Source of the DNA: Brevibacillus panacihumi W25
GTDB taxonomy: Bacteria; Bacillota; Bacilli; Brevibacillales; Brevibacillaceae
DNA length: 64,000 nt
Direction: 5' to 3'
NCBI RefSeq assembly: GCF_000503775.1
Contig: NZ_KI629782.1
Coordinates: 372,001-436,000, forward strand
The notes beneath the pieces are model-generated. The model searched no databases, was not told the origin of the DNA, and was given only the letters and a program-made list of their open reading frames with translations. Both the position numbers and the translations under genes were made by a program. Positions 1 through 8,605 of the stretch are shown here, piece after piece. The first letter of the stretch is position 1. Each line of letters opens with the position of its first letter.

Positions 1-625
1 CATTTTCATCATCGTAGCCCGCTACTAGATTCACCAGTGCTGAAGCCAGGATATGTGGAAAATGGCTGACTGCTCCGACGACTTGGTCATGCGTGTCGGC
101 GTCCATGCGCACGATCTTGGCACGCGTCAACTGAAGCAGCTCGCTCAAATACTCTACCTTGTCTTCAGGAGTGCCGGGCGCTGGAGTCAGCACGTAATAG
201 GCGTTTTCAAACAAACGATCGGAGGCTGCCTCAACTCCTGATTTATGCGAGCCAGCCATCGGATGGCCGCCAATAAAGGTAACATGGTCGGGAATGACGC
301 GAATTGCATGGTTTACAATGCCTGTTTTGATGCTGCCAGCGTCCGTGACGATCACGCCGGGCTGCAAATCCAGAGTGCGAAGCGATTCGAGAATCGCGTA
401 AATCTGTTCCACAGGAGCTGCTAGGAAAATGACGTTTGCTTCTCTTACTGCTGTCTGCAAATCGGTCGTTCCCGCATGGATGGCTCCTGTATTCAAGGCT
501 TTATCCAAAAAATCCTGACGAACGTCGAAGCCGACGATCCGAATATCGGGGTCTCTTTTTAAGGATAAAGCGATCGATCCGCCGATTAATCCGACGCCGA
601 TCACAGCTATGGTTGTTCTCTTCAT
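1..625 (-). CDS. tyrA: Prephenate dehydrogenase, 3' end cut by the window edge
   Basis: Oxidative decarboxylation of prephenate to 4-hydroxyphenylpyruvate in tyrosine synthesis. The protein begins MKRTTIAVIGVGLIGGSIAL, a Rossmann NAD(P)-binding glycine motif at residues 8-16, followed further on by the family segments GGHPMAGSHKSG and DADTHDQVVGAVSHFPH with the substrate-binding histidines. The ATG at 623-625 has a purine-rich AGGAAGG about 13 nt upstream. About 208 codons are visible; the rest, including any C-terminal ACT domain, lies left of position 1. It follows hisC on the same strand, as in the Bacillus subtilis supraoperon, but a hairpin terminator separates them. Confidence 0.95.
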   Translation of the reverse strand, partial: MKRTTIAVIGVGLIGGSIALSLKRDPDIRIVGFDVRQDFLDKALNTGAIHAGTTDLQTAVREANVIFLAAPVEQIYAILESLRTLDLQPGVIVTDAGSIKTGIVNHAIRVIPDHVTFIGGHPMAGSHKSGVEAASDRLFENAYYVLTPAPGTPEDKVEYLSELLQLTRAKIVRMDADTHDQVVGAVSHFPHILASALVNLVAGYDDEN

Positions 626-659
626 CTCCAGTTTCGATCCTTCCTTTGCGCGTGTAGCG

Positions 660-686
660 AAAAATGCCGGGAAAGTCCCGGCATCT
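660..686 (-). terminator. Intrinsic terminator between hisC and tyrA
   Basis: On the minus strand a 9-bp perfect stem, ATGCCGGGA paired with TCCCGGCAT around a 3-nt loop (667-687 region), is followed by TTTTTC. It lies just after the hisC stop and before the tyrA start, so read-through into tyrA is probably partial. Confidence 0.75.
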
Positions 687-697
687 CAAGCATGAAT

Positions 698-1786
698 TTA
701 GGCACCTTTTACGATCTCTTCGAGGGCGCGAAGCAATTTTTCATTCTGTTCCGCAGTCCCAATCGTGATTCGCTGATAGCCTGGATGCCCCAGTGCACTA
801 CCGGATCGAACGATAATACCATGACTCAGCAGTTTTTTAAAGACCTCATTGGAATCCTGGTTCAAGTTGACAAGAACAAAATTCGTCTGCGAAGGGTAGT
901 ATTGCAAGCCCCATTCGTCGAACCGATCCGTCAACTGTTTCATGCCTGCTCTGTTTTTCTCCCGGCAGGAAACCACGAATTCCTGGTCATGCAAGGCTGC
1001 ACGGGCAGCTGCCTGTCCCAGAGTTCCCGTGTTAAACGGCTCGCGCACATGCTCGAGCGCCGATACAATTTCTTCGGAAGCGATTCCGTAACCTACGCGC
1101 ATCGTCGCGAGCCCGTAGATTTTGGAAAAGGTGCGCAAGATGATCAGATTTGGGTAGTCAGCCAGCATTGGAACAGTCTGCGGATATTCCGGGTCCACCA
1201 CGTACTCGTAGTAGGCTTCGTCCAGAACGACCAAGACTTCTTTCGGAACCTTTTTCAAAAAGGCTTCCAGCTCTGCTGTCGTAACAATTGTGCCGGAAGG
1301 ATTGTTCGGATTGCATACCCAGACCACGCGTGTCTGCTCATTGACAGCAGCAGCCATGGCTTCCAGATCGTGCACACCGTCTTTTAACGGAACCTCGATC
1401 AGCTCCGCTCCTTCGATAATGGCATTGGAACGATATTGGGAAAAGGTAGGCTTTGCCATCACTGTATTCGTACCCTCGCTGAGGAAGGCGCGGGCGATCA
1501 TGAGAAGATTTTCGTCCGAACCGTTGCCAAAGATCAGCTGCTCAGGCTTAACACCGAGGAATTCAGACAAGTCCCAACGCAATTGCAAGCTGGCGCCGTC
1601 CGGGTAAATCGCCAGGTTGTCCAGTTGTGCGACAATCGCTTCTTTGGCTTTCGGGGAACAGCCATACGGATTTTCATTGGAAGCGAGCTTGATCACTTCC
1701 GTCAAACCATACTCGCGTTTTACATCTTCAATCGGTTTCCCAGGTTGGTAGACCGGGGCATTGAGGATTCGTTGCTTGGGTTGCAT
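698..1786 (-). CDS. hisC: Histidinol-phosphate aminotransferase
   Basis: PLP-dependent class II aminotransferase, 362 aa, of the HisC family. It transaminates imidazole-acetol phosphate in histidine synthesis, and the B. subtilis orthologue also serves as an aromatic aminotransferase, which explains its place between trp and tyr genes. Visible are SNENPYGCSP near residues 37-46, the NPNNPSGT motif near 160, the DEAYYEY segment near 190, and the PLP lysine in RTFSKIYGLA near 220. The ATG has AGGAGTG 8-9 nt upstream. It starts 30 nt after the trpA stop and is most likely co-transcribed with the trp genes. Confidence 0.96.
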   Translation of the reverse strand: MQPKQRILNAPVYQPGKPIEDVKREYGLTEVIKLASNENPYGCSPKAKEAIVAQLDNLAIYPDGASLQLRWDLSEFLGVKPEQLIFGNGSDENLLMIARAFLSEGTNTVMAKPTFSQYRSNAIIEGAELIEVPLKDGVHDLEAMAAAVNEQTRVVWVCNPNNPSGTIVTTAELEAFLKKVPKEVLVVLDEAYYEYVVDPEYPQTVPMLADYPNLIILRTFSKIYGLATMRVGYGIASEEIVSALEHVREPFNTGTLGQAAARAALHDQEFVVSCREKNRAGMKQLTDRFDEWGLQYYPSQTNFVLVNLNQDSNEVFKKLLSHGIIVRSGSALGHPGYQRITIGTAEQNEKLLRALEEIVKGA

Positions 1787-1816
1787 GCACGTCTCACTCC
1801 TGCATTCTTTTTCACA

Positions 1817-2638
1817 TTATTGTAGCGCACTCGTCAGCTGATGTACAAAGTTTTTTATTTTTCCGACAGCCTCTCCTGTTGTAGCAGGGTCCTTCAATTC
1901 TGATTCATACCGCTCGATTTCCCGTACAATGGCACTCCCCACGATCACCGCATCCGCATGGGGCGCAAGTGTGCGGACTTGTTCCGGGGTCGAGATGCCA
2001 AAGCCGACCGCGGTAGGCGCATTCGTGCTTTCTCTGACCCTGGCCAAAAAATCGGTCAAGTCGCTGCGCAGCTCCGAACGGGCACCTGTCACGCCTAGAG
2101 AGGACACACAGTAGAGAAAACCGGTCGCCTGCTCCCCGATCATTTGGATCCGTGCATCCGAGGTAGGAGCTACGAGGGAGATGACGTGCACTCCGTGCTT
2201 TTGTGCCGCTGCCACGGCAGGGCCGCTTTCTTCCACAGGCAGGTCGGGAATGACGACTCCATCTGCACCGCTCGCCGCGAGATCCGCGAAGAATCGCTCG
2301 ATCCCGTATTGGAAGACAGGATTGACGTAGGTGAACAGGACCAGCCCCGCTTCCATGCCGCTATCCCGCAAGCGAGTGACCAGTTGCAGGGCATCTTTGA
2401 TCGAGACGCCATTTTTAAGAGCTCGTTGGGAAGCGCGTTGGATCGTAGGGCCATCCGCGAGCGGGTCAGAGTAGGGAATTCCCAGCTCAAACAGGTCTGC
2501 CCCTGCCTCTGCTATGCCTTGAATCAACTGAAAAGTCGCTTCGAGAGTTGGGTCTCCCACGGTAATAAACGGTATAAAACGCTTGCGGCTGCGATCAGCA
2601 AACAGACGGTCAATGCGATTTGCTGGAGTAGTCGTCAT
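1817..2638 (-). CDS. trpA: Tryptophan synthase alpha chain
   Basis: Alpha subunit (273 aa) cleaving indole-3-glycerol phosphate to indole and glyceraldehyde 3-phosphate; the indole is channelled to TrpB. The TIM-barrel landmarks are present: [18 protein letters not shown] with the catalytic Glu near residue 49 and Asp near 60, and the phosphate-binding GFGIST and VGSAIV segments near the C-terminus. Its ATG overlaps the trpB stop by 4 nt, so translation is likely coupled. Confidence 0.97.
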   Translation of the reverse strand: MTTTPANRIDRLFADRSRKRFIPFITVGDPTLEATFQLIQGIAEAGADLFELGIPYSDPLADGPTIQRASQRALKNGVSIKDALQLVTRLRDSGMEAGLVLFTYVNPVFQYGIERFFADLAASGADGVVIPDLPVEESGPAVAAAQKHGVHVISLVAPTSDARIQMIGEQATGFLYCVSSLGVTGARSELRSDLTDFLARVRESTNAPTAVGFGISTPEQVRTLAPHADAVIVGSAIVREIERYESELKDPATTGEAVGKIKNFVHQLTSALQ

Positions 2639-3870
2639 GCTAGATTTTCCCCTTCCTGTTTCGGTGCCAAAGCATCCTGAATCGTCAAAACGTCTTTATC
2701 TCCTCTGCCCGACAGGCAAATCACCAACACTTGATCCTTGCTCATCTGCGGTGCGCGCTTCATCGCCTCGGCTACTGCGTGTGCGCTCTCCAACGCCGGA
2801 ATAATTCCTTCCGTACGACATAGGAGTTGAACCGCTTCGAGTGCTTCCGCATCTGTAATCGCCGCATACGTGACCCTGCCGGTGTCCTTGAGGTACGAGT
2901 GTTCCGGTCCAATGCCCGGATAGTCCAGACCAGCAGAGATGGAGTGCGCCTCCTGCACTTGTCCGTGTTCATCCTGCAACAGGTAGGTCAAGGAGCCGTG
3001 AATCACACCGGGACGTCCCTTGGTCAAAGTAGCGGCGTGTTTGTCCGTATCGACACCCAGCCCTGCTGCCTCCACACCTCGCAAGGCGACGGACTCATCC
3101 TGGATAAAGGGATAAAACATCCCGATCGCATTGCTGCCTCCCCCGACACATGCGATCACTTCATCAGGCAGTTGACCCAGCATGTCGAGAATCTGACTGC
3201 GCGTTTCCTCCCCGATGATTTTCTGGAATTCACGCACCATGTACGGATATGGATGCGGTCCTACGACAGAGCCGATGACGTAGAAGGTTTCATCTACATG
3301 CGATACCCAGTGACGAATCGCTTCGTTCGTCGCATCCTTGAGGGTGCGAGAGCCGGATACAGCCGGAATCACTTCAGAGCCAAGCAATTTCATGCGAAAA
3401 ACATTCAGAGACTGGCGGCGAATATCTTCTTCGCCCATGAACACCTGACAGGACAGTCCGAGTTTGGCTGCAACCGTAGCACTCGCTACACCATGCTGGC
3501 CCGCTCCCGTTTCCGCGATAATCGACTTTTTCCCCATGCGCTTTGCGAGCAAGCCTTGCCCAAGCGCATTGTTAAGCTTGTGGGCGCCGGTGTGGTTGAG
3601 GTCCTCGCGCTTCAGGTAGATGCGCGCCCCACCCAATTCCTCCGTCAGCCGTTCCGCATACGTAAGCGGCGTCGGTCTTCCCGCATATTCCGTTAGCAAT
3701 CCATACAGCTCTTCTCGGAAGGATGGATCGCGCCGCGCTTCCTCAAAGGCTTGTTCCAACTCCATCAATGCATTCATCAGTGTCTCCGGAACGAATTTTC
3801 CCCCGTATTCCCCAAATCGTCCCTTTTCGTCCGGAACGACTCTTGCTGCTGTTGATTGTACATCAGCCAT
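2635..3870 (-). CDS. trpB: Tryptophan synthase beta chain
   Basis: PLP enzyme (411 aa) that condenses indole with serine. The N-terminal [15 protein letters not shown] and the PLP-lysine segment [10 protein letters not shown] (Lys about residue 98) are intact, as are the ETGAGQHG loop with the catalytic Glu near 120 and the glycine-rich [10 protein letters not shown] phosphate-binding loop near 245. The start codon overlaps the trpF stop by 8 nt. Length and motifs match the standard TrpB1 form that pairs with TrpA. Confidence 0.97.
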   Translation of the reverse strand: MADVQSTAARVVPDEKGRFGEYGGKFVPETLMNALMELEQAFEEARRDPSFREELYGLLTEYAGRPTPLTYAERLTEELGGARIYLKREDLNHTGAHKLNNALGQGLLAKRMGKKSIIAETGAGQHGVASATVAAKLGLSCQVFMGEEDIRRQSLNVFRMKLLGSEVIPAVSGSRTLKDATNEAIRHWVSHVDETFYVIGSVVGPHPYPYMVREFQKIIGEETRSQILDMLGQLPDEVIACVGGGSNAIGMFYPFIQDESVALRGVEAAGLGVDTDKHAATLTKGRPGVIHGSLTYLLQDEHGQVQEAHSISAGLDYPGIGPEHSYLKDTGRVTYAAITDAEALEAVQLLCRTEGIIPALESAHAVAEAMKRAPQMSKDQVLVICLSGRGDKDVLTIQDALAPKQEGENLA

Positions 3871-4501
3871 GTCCCTTCACCCTCTCCATCAATTCTCTGA
3901 TTTTCTGTTCATCTTTTTCTCCGTCTGTCTCCACACCGCTGGACAGATCAATGACTGCAGGTTGGTAGCGCGCTATCAGTTCTGTCACATTCCCCGCGTG
4001 GATTCCTCCAGCGATGACCTCCTTGACCCCTCGGCAAGCTGACCGAAGTCCAGGAATTTCTCCCCAGGTAAAACGTTTGCCCGTCCCACCTGCCTGAGCA
4101 GGATCGTACGTATCGAATAAAAAGGCGTCTACTGTGGCCGCGTATGCTGCCAATCGATCCGCCATGTCTCCTTCTTTTCCAACCGCCACCGCTTTCCAGA
4201 CAGGCAGGGAAAATCGCTCCTTGACCTCTTGGCAAAATGCCGGAGTCTCCTGTCCATGTAATTGAATGACCGCAAGCGGCGCTTCTGCCAGCACTTGCGT
4301 CAATTCCTCCAGCGTCGGATTGACGAACACACCAACCGCTGGCGGATGCTGGGAAACCGCCCGCAGCATCTCCCCCACTGCAGCAGCCGTTACTTGGCGC
4401 TTGCTTGGAGCAAAGACAAATCCGGCGTAATCAACTCCGCATTCAGACAGTAGCCCAAGCGTTTGTTCGTTTTTGATGCCGCATATTTTGACCAGCGTCA
4501 T
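3863..4501 (-). CDS. trpF: Phosphoribosylanthranilate isomerase
   Basis: Third step of the tryptophan branch, an Amadori isomerisation, 212 aa. The start [14 protein letters not shown] was preferred over a longer reading frame beginning near 4549 because the ATG carries GGGGT 6 nt upstream, forms an ATGA overlap with the trpC stop, and gives the usual N-terminus with the catalytic Cys in KICGI at residue 7. The general-acid Asp lies in the FLFDTYDP segment. The C-terminal AGGIHAGNV and DLSSGVE phosphate-binding elements are present. TrpF is separate and not fused to TrpC. Confidence 0.96.
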   Translation of the reverse strand: MTLVKICGIKNEQTLGLLSECGVDYAGFVFAPSKRQVTAAAVGEMLRAVSQHPPAVGVFVNPTLEELTQVLAEAPLAVIQLHGQETPAFCQEVKERFSLPVWKAVAVGKEGDMADRLAAYAATVDAFLFDTYDPAQAGGTGKRFTWGEIPGLRSACRGVKEVIAGGIHAGNVTELIARYQPAVIDLSSGVETDGEKDEQKIRELMERVKGHG

Positions 4502-5307
4502 GTAGACACCCCCGACGATTTCTCGGCAGTCTTTCCGACGAGGTCGCAAACAGCTTTTGTCACATCAGGCTGCCTCATAAAATGCTCTCCGACCAAAACC
4601 GCCCGCGCACCGCTTCGCCGTACATTTTCCACATCCTCCGGCGCCCCGATGCCGCTTTCGCTGACCACTGTCAAGGAAGGAGGCAGCTCCTTGATCAGCT
4701 CACGCGTGACATTCAGATCAGTCTGAAATGTACGCAGATCCCGATTGTTGATGCCGAGCAGCTTGGGCGTCGTATGGCGGAAAACCATGTCGCACTCTGC
4801 CCGGTCATGCACCTCGATCAGAACATCCATGCCCAATTCTTCTGCCGTCTGGTTCAACGCTCGAAGCTGAGCTCCCTCCAATATCGCGGCAATCAGCAGG
4901 ACGCAGTCCGCCCCTGCCGCTCTCGCCTCGACGACCTGAAGCTCATCAATGAGAAAATCCTTGCGCAGAAGCGGACGGTCTACCGCAGCACGAATGTCCT
5001 TCAGATAAGAGAGATGACCTTGAAAAAAGACTTCGTCGGTCAGTACCGATAAGCATTCGGCATCTGCCTTTTGATAGGCAAGGGCAATCTCTACCGGGGC
5101 AAAGTCGGCCCGAATCAATCCTTTGGAGGGGGACGCTTTTTTCACCTCAGCAATGACACTTACAGGGCGAGCGCTCATCTCCAAGGCCTTGCGAAATCCC
5201 CTGGGTGGCTGAGCCTGCTTGGCTTCTGCCAGTAATGTGCCTATTGTGTGCTCTTGTCTCAAGCGGTTAACCTCTTCTATTTTTTGCTCGACAATTTTAC
5301 GAAGCAT
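4498..5307 (-). CDS. trpC: Indole-3-glycerol-phosphate synthase
   Basis: Ring-closing decarboxylase of the tryptophan pathway, 269 aa TIM barrel. Visible are the N-terminal helical extension, the VIAEVKKASPSKG segment near residues 51-63 holding catalytic Glu and Lys, LRKDFLID near 115, and the NNRDLRTF and VSESGI segments toward the C-terminus. The ATG overlaps the end of trpD by 11 nt and has GGAGGG 7 nt upstream, inside trpD. Confidence 0.97.
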   Translation of the reverse strand: MLRKIVEQKIEEVNRLRQEHTIGTLLAEAKQAQPPRGFRKALEMSARPVSVIAEVKKASPSKGLIRADFAPVEIALAYQKADAECLSVLTDEVFFQGHLSYLKDIRAAVDRPLLRKDFLIDELQVVEARAAGADCVLLIAAILEGAQLRALNQTAEELGMDVLIEVHDRAECDMVFRHTTPKLLGINNRDLRTFQTDLNVTRELIKELPPSLTVVSESGIGAPEDVENVRRSGARAVLVGEHFMRQPDVTKAVCDLVGKTAEKSSGVST

Positions 5308-6322
5308 GAATCATCCCTCCTGCAATCTGGCGAATATGGTCCAACTTGCTGGCTACGTGGCCATCATCGATCAATTCCGCCGCTCGGATTACGCCCTCTT
5401 CAATCGTTCTTGCCCGGTTGGAGAGATAAAGGATCGCCCCCGCATTGAGCAATACCACGTCGCGGGCTGCGCCACGCTCTCCTGCGAATACATTGGTGAT
5501 AATCTTCGCGTTCTGCGCCGCATCGCCGCCGCGAAGGGAGTCCTTTTCATGCCGATTGAGACCAAATTGCTCTGGCTCTACCTCATACGAGTGGATGTTT
5601 CCATCACGCAACTCGGTGATATAGCTTTTCCCCGTCACCGTCAATTCGTCCAATCCATCTTCGCCTGCTACGACCAAGGCCCGCTGGACGTTCAACTCAC
5701 GCAGCACTTCCGCCACGATCGGCAGCAGCTTCGCGTCGTAGACTCCCATCAACTGGTGGCTGGCTCCTGCCGGATTAGTCAGGGGACCCAGCAGATTGAA
5801 GACCGTGCGTACCGCCAATTCCTTGCGCGGACCCGCCGCATGCTTCATCGCCTGGTGATAAGTCGGGGCAAACAGGAAGCAAAGGTTGGTCGCCCGCAGG
5901 CAATCAGCTGCTTCTGCAGGACTCAGGTTGACCGGGATTCCCAGCGCTTCCAGAACATCGGCGCTGCCGCTCTTGCTCGATACCGCCCGATTGCCATGCT
6001 TCGCGATTCGCACACCGTCACTGGCTGCGACGATGGCACTGGCGGTCGAGATGTTGAATGTATGGCTTCCGTCGCCACCAGTCCCGCAGGTGTCTACCAG
6101 ACCCGGCATATCGAGGGGAAAGCGGATGGCCCGTGCTCGCATCGCTCGGGCAAACCCGATGATTTCTTCTACCTGCTCGCCTTTTAACCGCAGTGTGGCG
6201 AGAAAAGCTCCGATCTGCGCAGCGGTCGCCTTCCCGTCCATGATCTGTCCCATAGCTTCCTCCGCTACATGTCGGTTGAGATGTTGTCCTTGCAAAATTT
6301 GCTCCAGCGCTTTCGTCAGCAT
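5297..6322 (-). CDS. trpD: Anthranilate phosphoribosyltransferase
   Basis: Transfers phosphoribose from PRPP to anthranilate; 341 aa. The PRPP-binding signature DTCGTGGDGSHTFNIST lies near residues 77-93, with KHGNRAVSSKSGSADVLEALG just after and the HAAGPRKELAVRTVFNLLGPLTNP region near 160. It is a stand-alone enzyme with no glutamine amidotransferase fusion, and no trpG lies in the operon; as in B. subtilis the amidotransferase is expected from a pabA gene elsewhere. It overlaps the trpE stop by 7 nt. Confidence 0.97.
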   Translation of the reverse strand: MLTKALEQILQGQHLNRHVAEEAMGQIMDGKATAAQIGAFLATLRLKGEQVEEIIGFARAMRARAIRFPLDMPGLVDTCGTGGDGSHTFNISTASAIVAASDGVRIAKHGNRAVSSKSGSADVLEALGIPVNLSPAEAADCLRATNLCFLFAPTYHQAMKHAAGPRKELAVRTVFNLLGPLTNPAGASHQLMGVYDAKLLPIVAEVLRELNVQRALVVAGEDGLDELTVTGKSYITELRDGNIHSYEVEPEQFGLNRHEKDSLRGGDAAQNAKIITNVFAGERGAARDVVLLNAGAILYLSNRARTIEEGVIRAAELIDDGHVASKLDHIRQIAGGMIHAS

Positions 6323-7830
6323 GTCAATTCCTCCTTGGGCGCAAACAACTGCTCCGCCTTTTCCAGCGCGGAAATCATTGCAGCTGCCTTATTTCGTGTC
6401 TCCTGGTACTCATGAGCCGGAACCGAGTCAGCCACAATCCCCGCACCTGCCTGGACATGGGCTTGACCATCCTGGAAAACCAGGGTGCGAATCGTGATGC
6501 AGCTATCCAGCGAACCGTCAAAGGAGATGTAGCCAATTGCGCCAGCATAGAGATGACGCGCATCTGTCTCCAGTTCGGCAATAATCTCCATCGCTCGCAG
6601 CTTTGGCGAACCTGATACAGTCCCAGCCGGAAAGGCGGACACCAGTGCGTCAAAAGGATGCATGCCTTCGCGCAATTCTCCGGTTACATGGGAAACCATG
6701 TGCATGACGTGGGAGTAATGCTCGATCACGAGCGCTTCTTCGACTTTTACACTGCCATACGTGCTGACGCGCCCCACATCGTTGCGGCCGAGATCGAGCA
6801 GCATGTAATGTTCTGCCCGTTCCTTTTCGTCCGCCAACAGGTCTGCCGCCAACGCGTCATCCTCCTGTGGCGTCGCCCCGCGCTTGCGGGTACCAGCGAT
6901 CGGTCTCATCTCCACTTTCTCGTCCTCGACGCGCACGAGCAGTTCAGGGGATGTCCCTACGACTGTCTCATCGCCATATTCGAGGTAAAACATATACGGA
7001 GATGGATTCAAGGTGCGCAGGACTCGATAGACAGCAAACGGATCAACATCCGTCTTTACCGAAAAACGCTGAGAGAGTACGACTTGGAAAATATCCCCTG
7101 CCGCGATGTATTCCTTCGCCTGCACGACCATTTGCTCGTATTGCTCGCGAGTCATATTGGCTTCTACTGTCAAAGAACGAGGCTTCTCTACAGCGACCGG
7201 AATCCGCTGGTCAGATAAAGCCGGGCTGCTTACCTGATTCGCAAGCTGTTCCAGCCGTTCACATACTTGCGCGTATTTTGCGGCAATAGTCGCTGCGGTA
7301 TCGCTCTCTTCCACATGCAGGTTGACAATTAACCGAATCTCCTGCTTGAGGTGGTCGAATGCGATCATTTCATCGACGAACAGAAAGCGCATGTCCGGGA
7401 CCCGCAAAGCTTCTTTAGAATGAGGAGGAAGCTTTTCAAAATAATGCAGGGTATTGTAGCCGAAAAAACCGACAGCTCCGCCACTCAGGCGAGGCAAGCC
7501 TGGCAGCTTGGGACTTTTATAGCGCTCTGTCTCCGCTCGCAGGAAGTTGATTGGATTTCCTGCCAAACTGGTTGTCGAGCCATCCCGACGACGGACGCTG
7601 ATTTCGTTGCCTTTTGCCTCCACGATCTGAAAGGGATTTTTTCCGATGAAGGAAAAGCGCGCCCAGCGAGCTCCGCCCTCCACACTTTCGAGCAGGAACG
7701 AATCGCGTGTCCGAATTTTTTGATACAAGCGGATCGGGGTCTCCTGGTCCGCCAGCAAGGTCATGCTTACAGGGATAAAGGAATACGACGCCGAGAGGGT
7801 TTGCACCTCGGCAAGGGAGGGAAAATACAT
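6316..7830 (-). CDS. trpE: Anthranilate synthase component I
   Basis: Chorismate-utilising synthase, 504 aa, which with an amidotransferase makes anthranilate from chorismate and glutamine. The N-terminal FLLESVEGG carries the LLES feedback-site motif that binds tryptophan in characterised TrpE proteins. The C-terminal chorismate-binding domain has SPSPYMFYLEYG-like and GTRKRGATPQEDD segments, DLGRNDVGR, and GTVSGSPKLRAMEII. AAGGAG at 7841-7846 is the SD, and it can pair with CTCCTT at 7859-7864, so translation may be controlled as well as transcription. First gene after the attenuator leader. Confidence 0.97.
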   Translation of the reverse strand: MYFPSLAEVQTLSASYSFIPVSMTLLADQETPIRLYQKIRTRDSFLLESVEGGARWARFSFIGKNPFQIVEAKGNEISVRRRDGSTTSLAGNPINFLRAETERYKSPKLPGLPRLSGGAVGFFGYNTLHYFEKLPPHSKEALRVPDMRFLFVDEMIAFDHLKQEIRLIVNLHVEESDTAATIAAKYAQVCERLEQLANQVSSPALSDQRIPVAVEKPRSLTVEANMTREQYEQMVVQAKEYIAAGDIFQVVLSQRFSVKTDVDPFAVYRVLRTLNPSPYMFYLEYGDETVVGTSPELLVRVEDEKVEMRPIAGTRKRGATPQEDDALAADLLADEKERAEHYMLLDLGRNDVGRVSTYGSVKVEEALVIEHYSHVMHMVSHVTGELREGMHPFDALVSAFPAGTVSGSPKLRAMEIIAELETDARHLYAGAIGYISFDGSLDSCITIRTLVFQDGQAHVQAGAGIVADSVPAHEYQETRNKAAAMISALEKAEQLFAPKEELTC

Positions 7831-7840
7831 ATGCTCTCAT

Positions 7841-7864
7841 CTCCTTTTCAGGGAGCGGAAGGAG
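7841..7864 (-). promoter_or_regulatory. trpE SD-sequestering hairpin
   Basis: Minus-strand CTCCTT (7864-7859) is the exact complement of AAGGAG (7846-7841), the trpE ribosome binding site. The two are 12 nt apart and would hide the SD. B. subtilis uses an analogous structure when TRAP is bound to the read-through transcript. Function here is inferred from that parallel. Confidence 0.5.
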
Positions 7865-7910
7865 GGAACCTCTTTCCTGCCCCGCTTCTAGAGCGAGAGG
7901 TAGGGGGAGA

Positions 7911-7944
7911 AAATAATAAAAAAACCCAGGAAAAGACCTGGATT
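7911..7944 (-). terminator. trp attenuator terminator
   Basis: Minus strand: AATCCAGG (7944-7937), 6-nt loop, CCTGGGTT (7930-7923), then a T-rich tract. An alternative stem pairs TGGGT (7963-7959) with ACCCA (7948-7944) and uses up part of the terminator's 5' arm, so the two cannot form together. This is the antiterminator/terminator choice of a TRAP-controlled leader. Confidence 0.85.
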
Positions 7945-7968
7945 GGGTGTGTGTTCATACCCAGCCTG

Positions 7969-8021
7969 CTCTTCTCTTCTCTCCTCAACCTAACTCATCT
8001 CTACTCTGCTCTTCTCTACTC
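7969..8021 (-). promoter_or_regulatory. TRAP binding site, eleven triplets
   Basis: Read on the minus strand, GAG triplets begin at 8021, 8016, 8011, 8006, 8001, 7996, 7986, 7981, 7976 and 7971 (a strict 5-nt period). The missing seventh register is filled by a TAG one base early, at 7992. That gives eleven (G/U)AG triplets with two-base spacers, one per subunit of the 11-mer TRAP ring. The 3' end abuts the antiterminator's 5' arm. With tryptophan, TRAP would wrap this RNA and favour the terminator. Confidence 0.9.
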
Positions 8022-8070
8022 TCAGCCGGCAAACTGCTATTCATACCGGATAAAACAACTCATCTGCCTC

Positions 8071-8088
8071 CCGCTCCTCTGTGAGCGG
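8071..8088 (-). promoter_or_regulatory. 5' stem-loop of the trp leader
   Basis: CCGCTC (8088-8083) pairs with GAGCGG (8076-8071) around a 6-nt loop, upstream of the triplets. The B. subtilis trp leader has a 5' stem-loop in the same place that helps TRAP bind; the role here is inferred. Confidence 0.5.
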
Positions 8089-8142
8089 CTAAGGCTACTT
8101 AAAACTCATCTTCTGAAATAACGAGGCGCTCTCGTTTTTACT

Positions 8143-8171
8143 ATGGTAAAAGAGAGCGCCGCACTTGTCAA
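8143..8171 (-). promoter_or_regulatory. SigA-type promoter of the trp operon
   Basis: Perfect -35 TTGACA (8171-8166), 17-nt spacer, -10 TACCAT (8148-8143). Transcription from about 8136 gives a leader of about 305 nt before trpE, containing the 5' stem-loop, TRAP site and attenuator. An imperfect palindrome (8125-8160) covers the -10 and start region. Confidence 0.75.
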
Positions 8172-8227
8172 CTCTGTAGTGAAAAATGACCGGATACTTT
8201 TCTCCCCCGACCAGAGAGGAAATCGGG

Positions 8228-8605
8228 TCAAGAGCGGTTTGTCAAATCAGGACGCAGCTTGACGGCATCACGCAAAAAGACGTGCTGAATCTCCTTGGCC
8301 GATTTGTCCGTGTTCACATGCATGATCACACGCACGCACATGGGCAAGCTGCCTGGTACAGGAATCTCGCGCATGCACATCAATGGCACGTACGCCCAGT
8401 CTTCCCCTTCCAACAGACGTGCTGCCTGCGCTGGAAATACCGAGTTGACGTCCTCGGTCGTGGTGAACAGCATGCTTGCAATGTCTTCTGCAGCCAGTTC
8501 ATTGCGCGCAATGATTTCCTCCAGCATAAGCTTGGTTGCCGATATGACTTCTTCTCGCGTATCCTTCTCTACAGTAATGGCTCCTCGAATTGCTCGCACT
8601 CCCAT
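8228..8605 (-). CDS. aroH: Chorismate mutase, AroH type
   Basis: Monofunctional trimeric chorismate mutase, 125 aa, converting chorismate to prephenate at the branch to tyrosine and phenylalanine. MGVRAIRGAITVEKDT at the N-terminus carries the active-site Arg near 7, and FTTTEDVNSVFPAQAAR carries the Glu near residue 79 region. CMREIPVPGSLPMCVRV supplies the second catalytic Arg. The start overlaps the aroB stop as TAATG. Length and fold signature match the B. subtilis AroH class, not the helical AroQ class. Confidence 0.96.
   Translation of the reverse strand: MGVRAIRGAITVEKDTREEVISATKLMLEEIIARNELAAEDIASMLFTTTEDVNSVFPAQAARLLEGEDWAYVPLMCMREIPVPGSLPMCVRVIMHVNTDKSAKEIQHVFLRDAVKLRPDLTNRS

Noticed and set aside
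5219-6187. 322-codon plus-strand ORF opposite trpD
   Set aside because: Antisense to a certain gene, Arg/Cys-rich, no SD.
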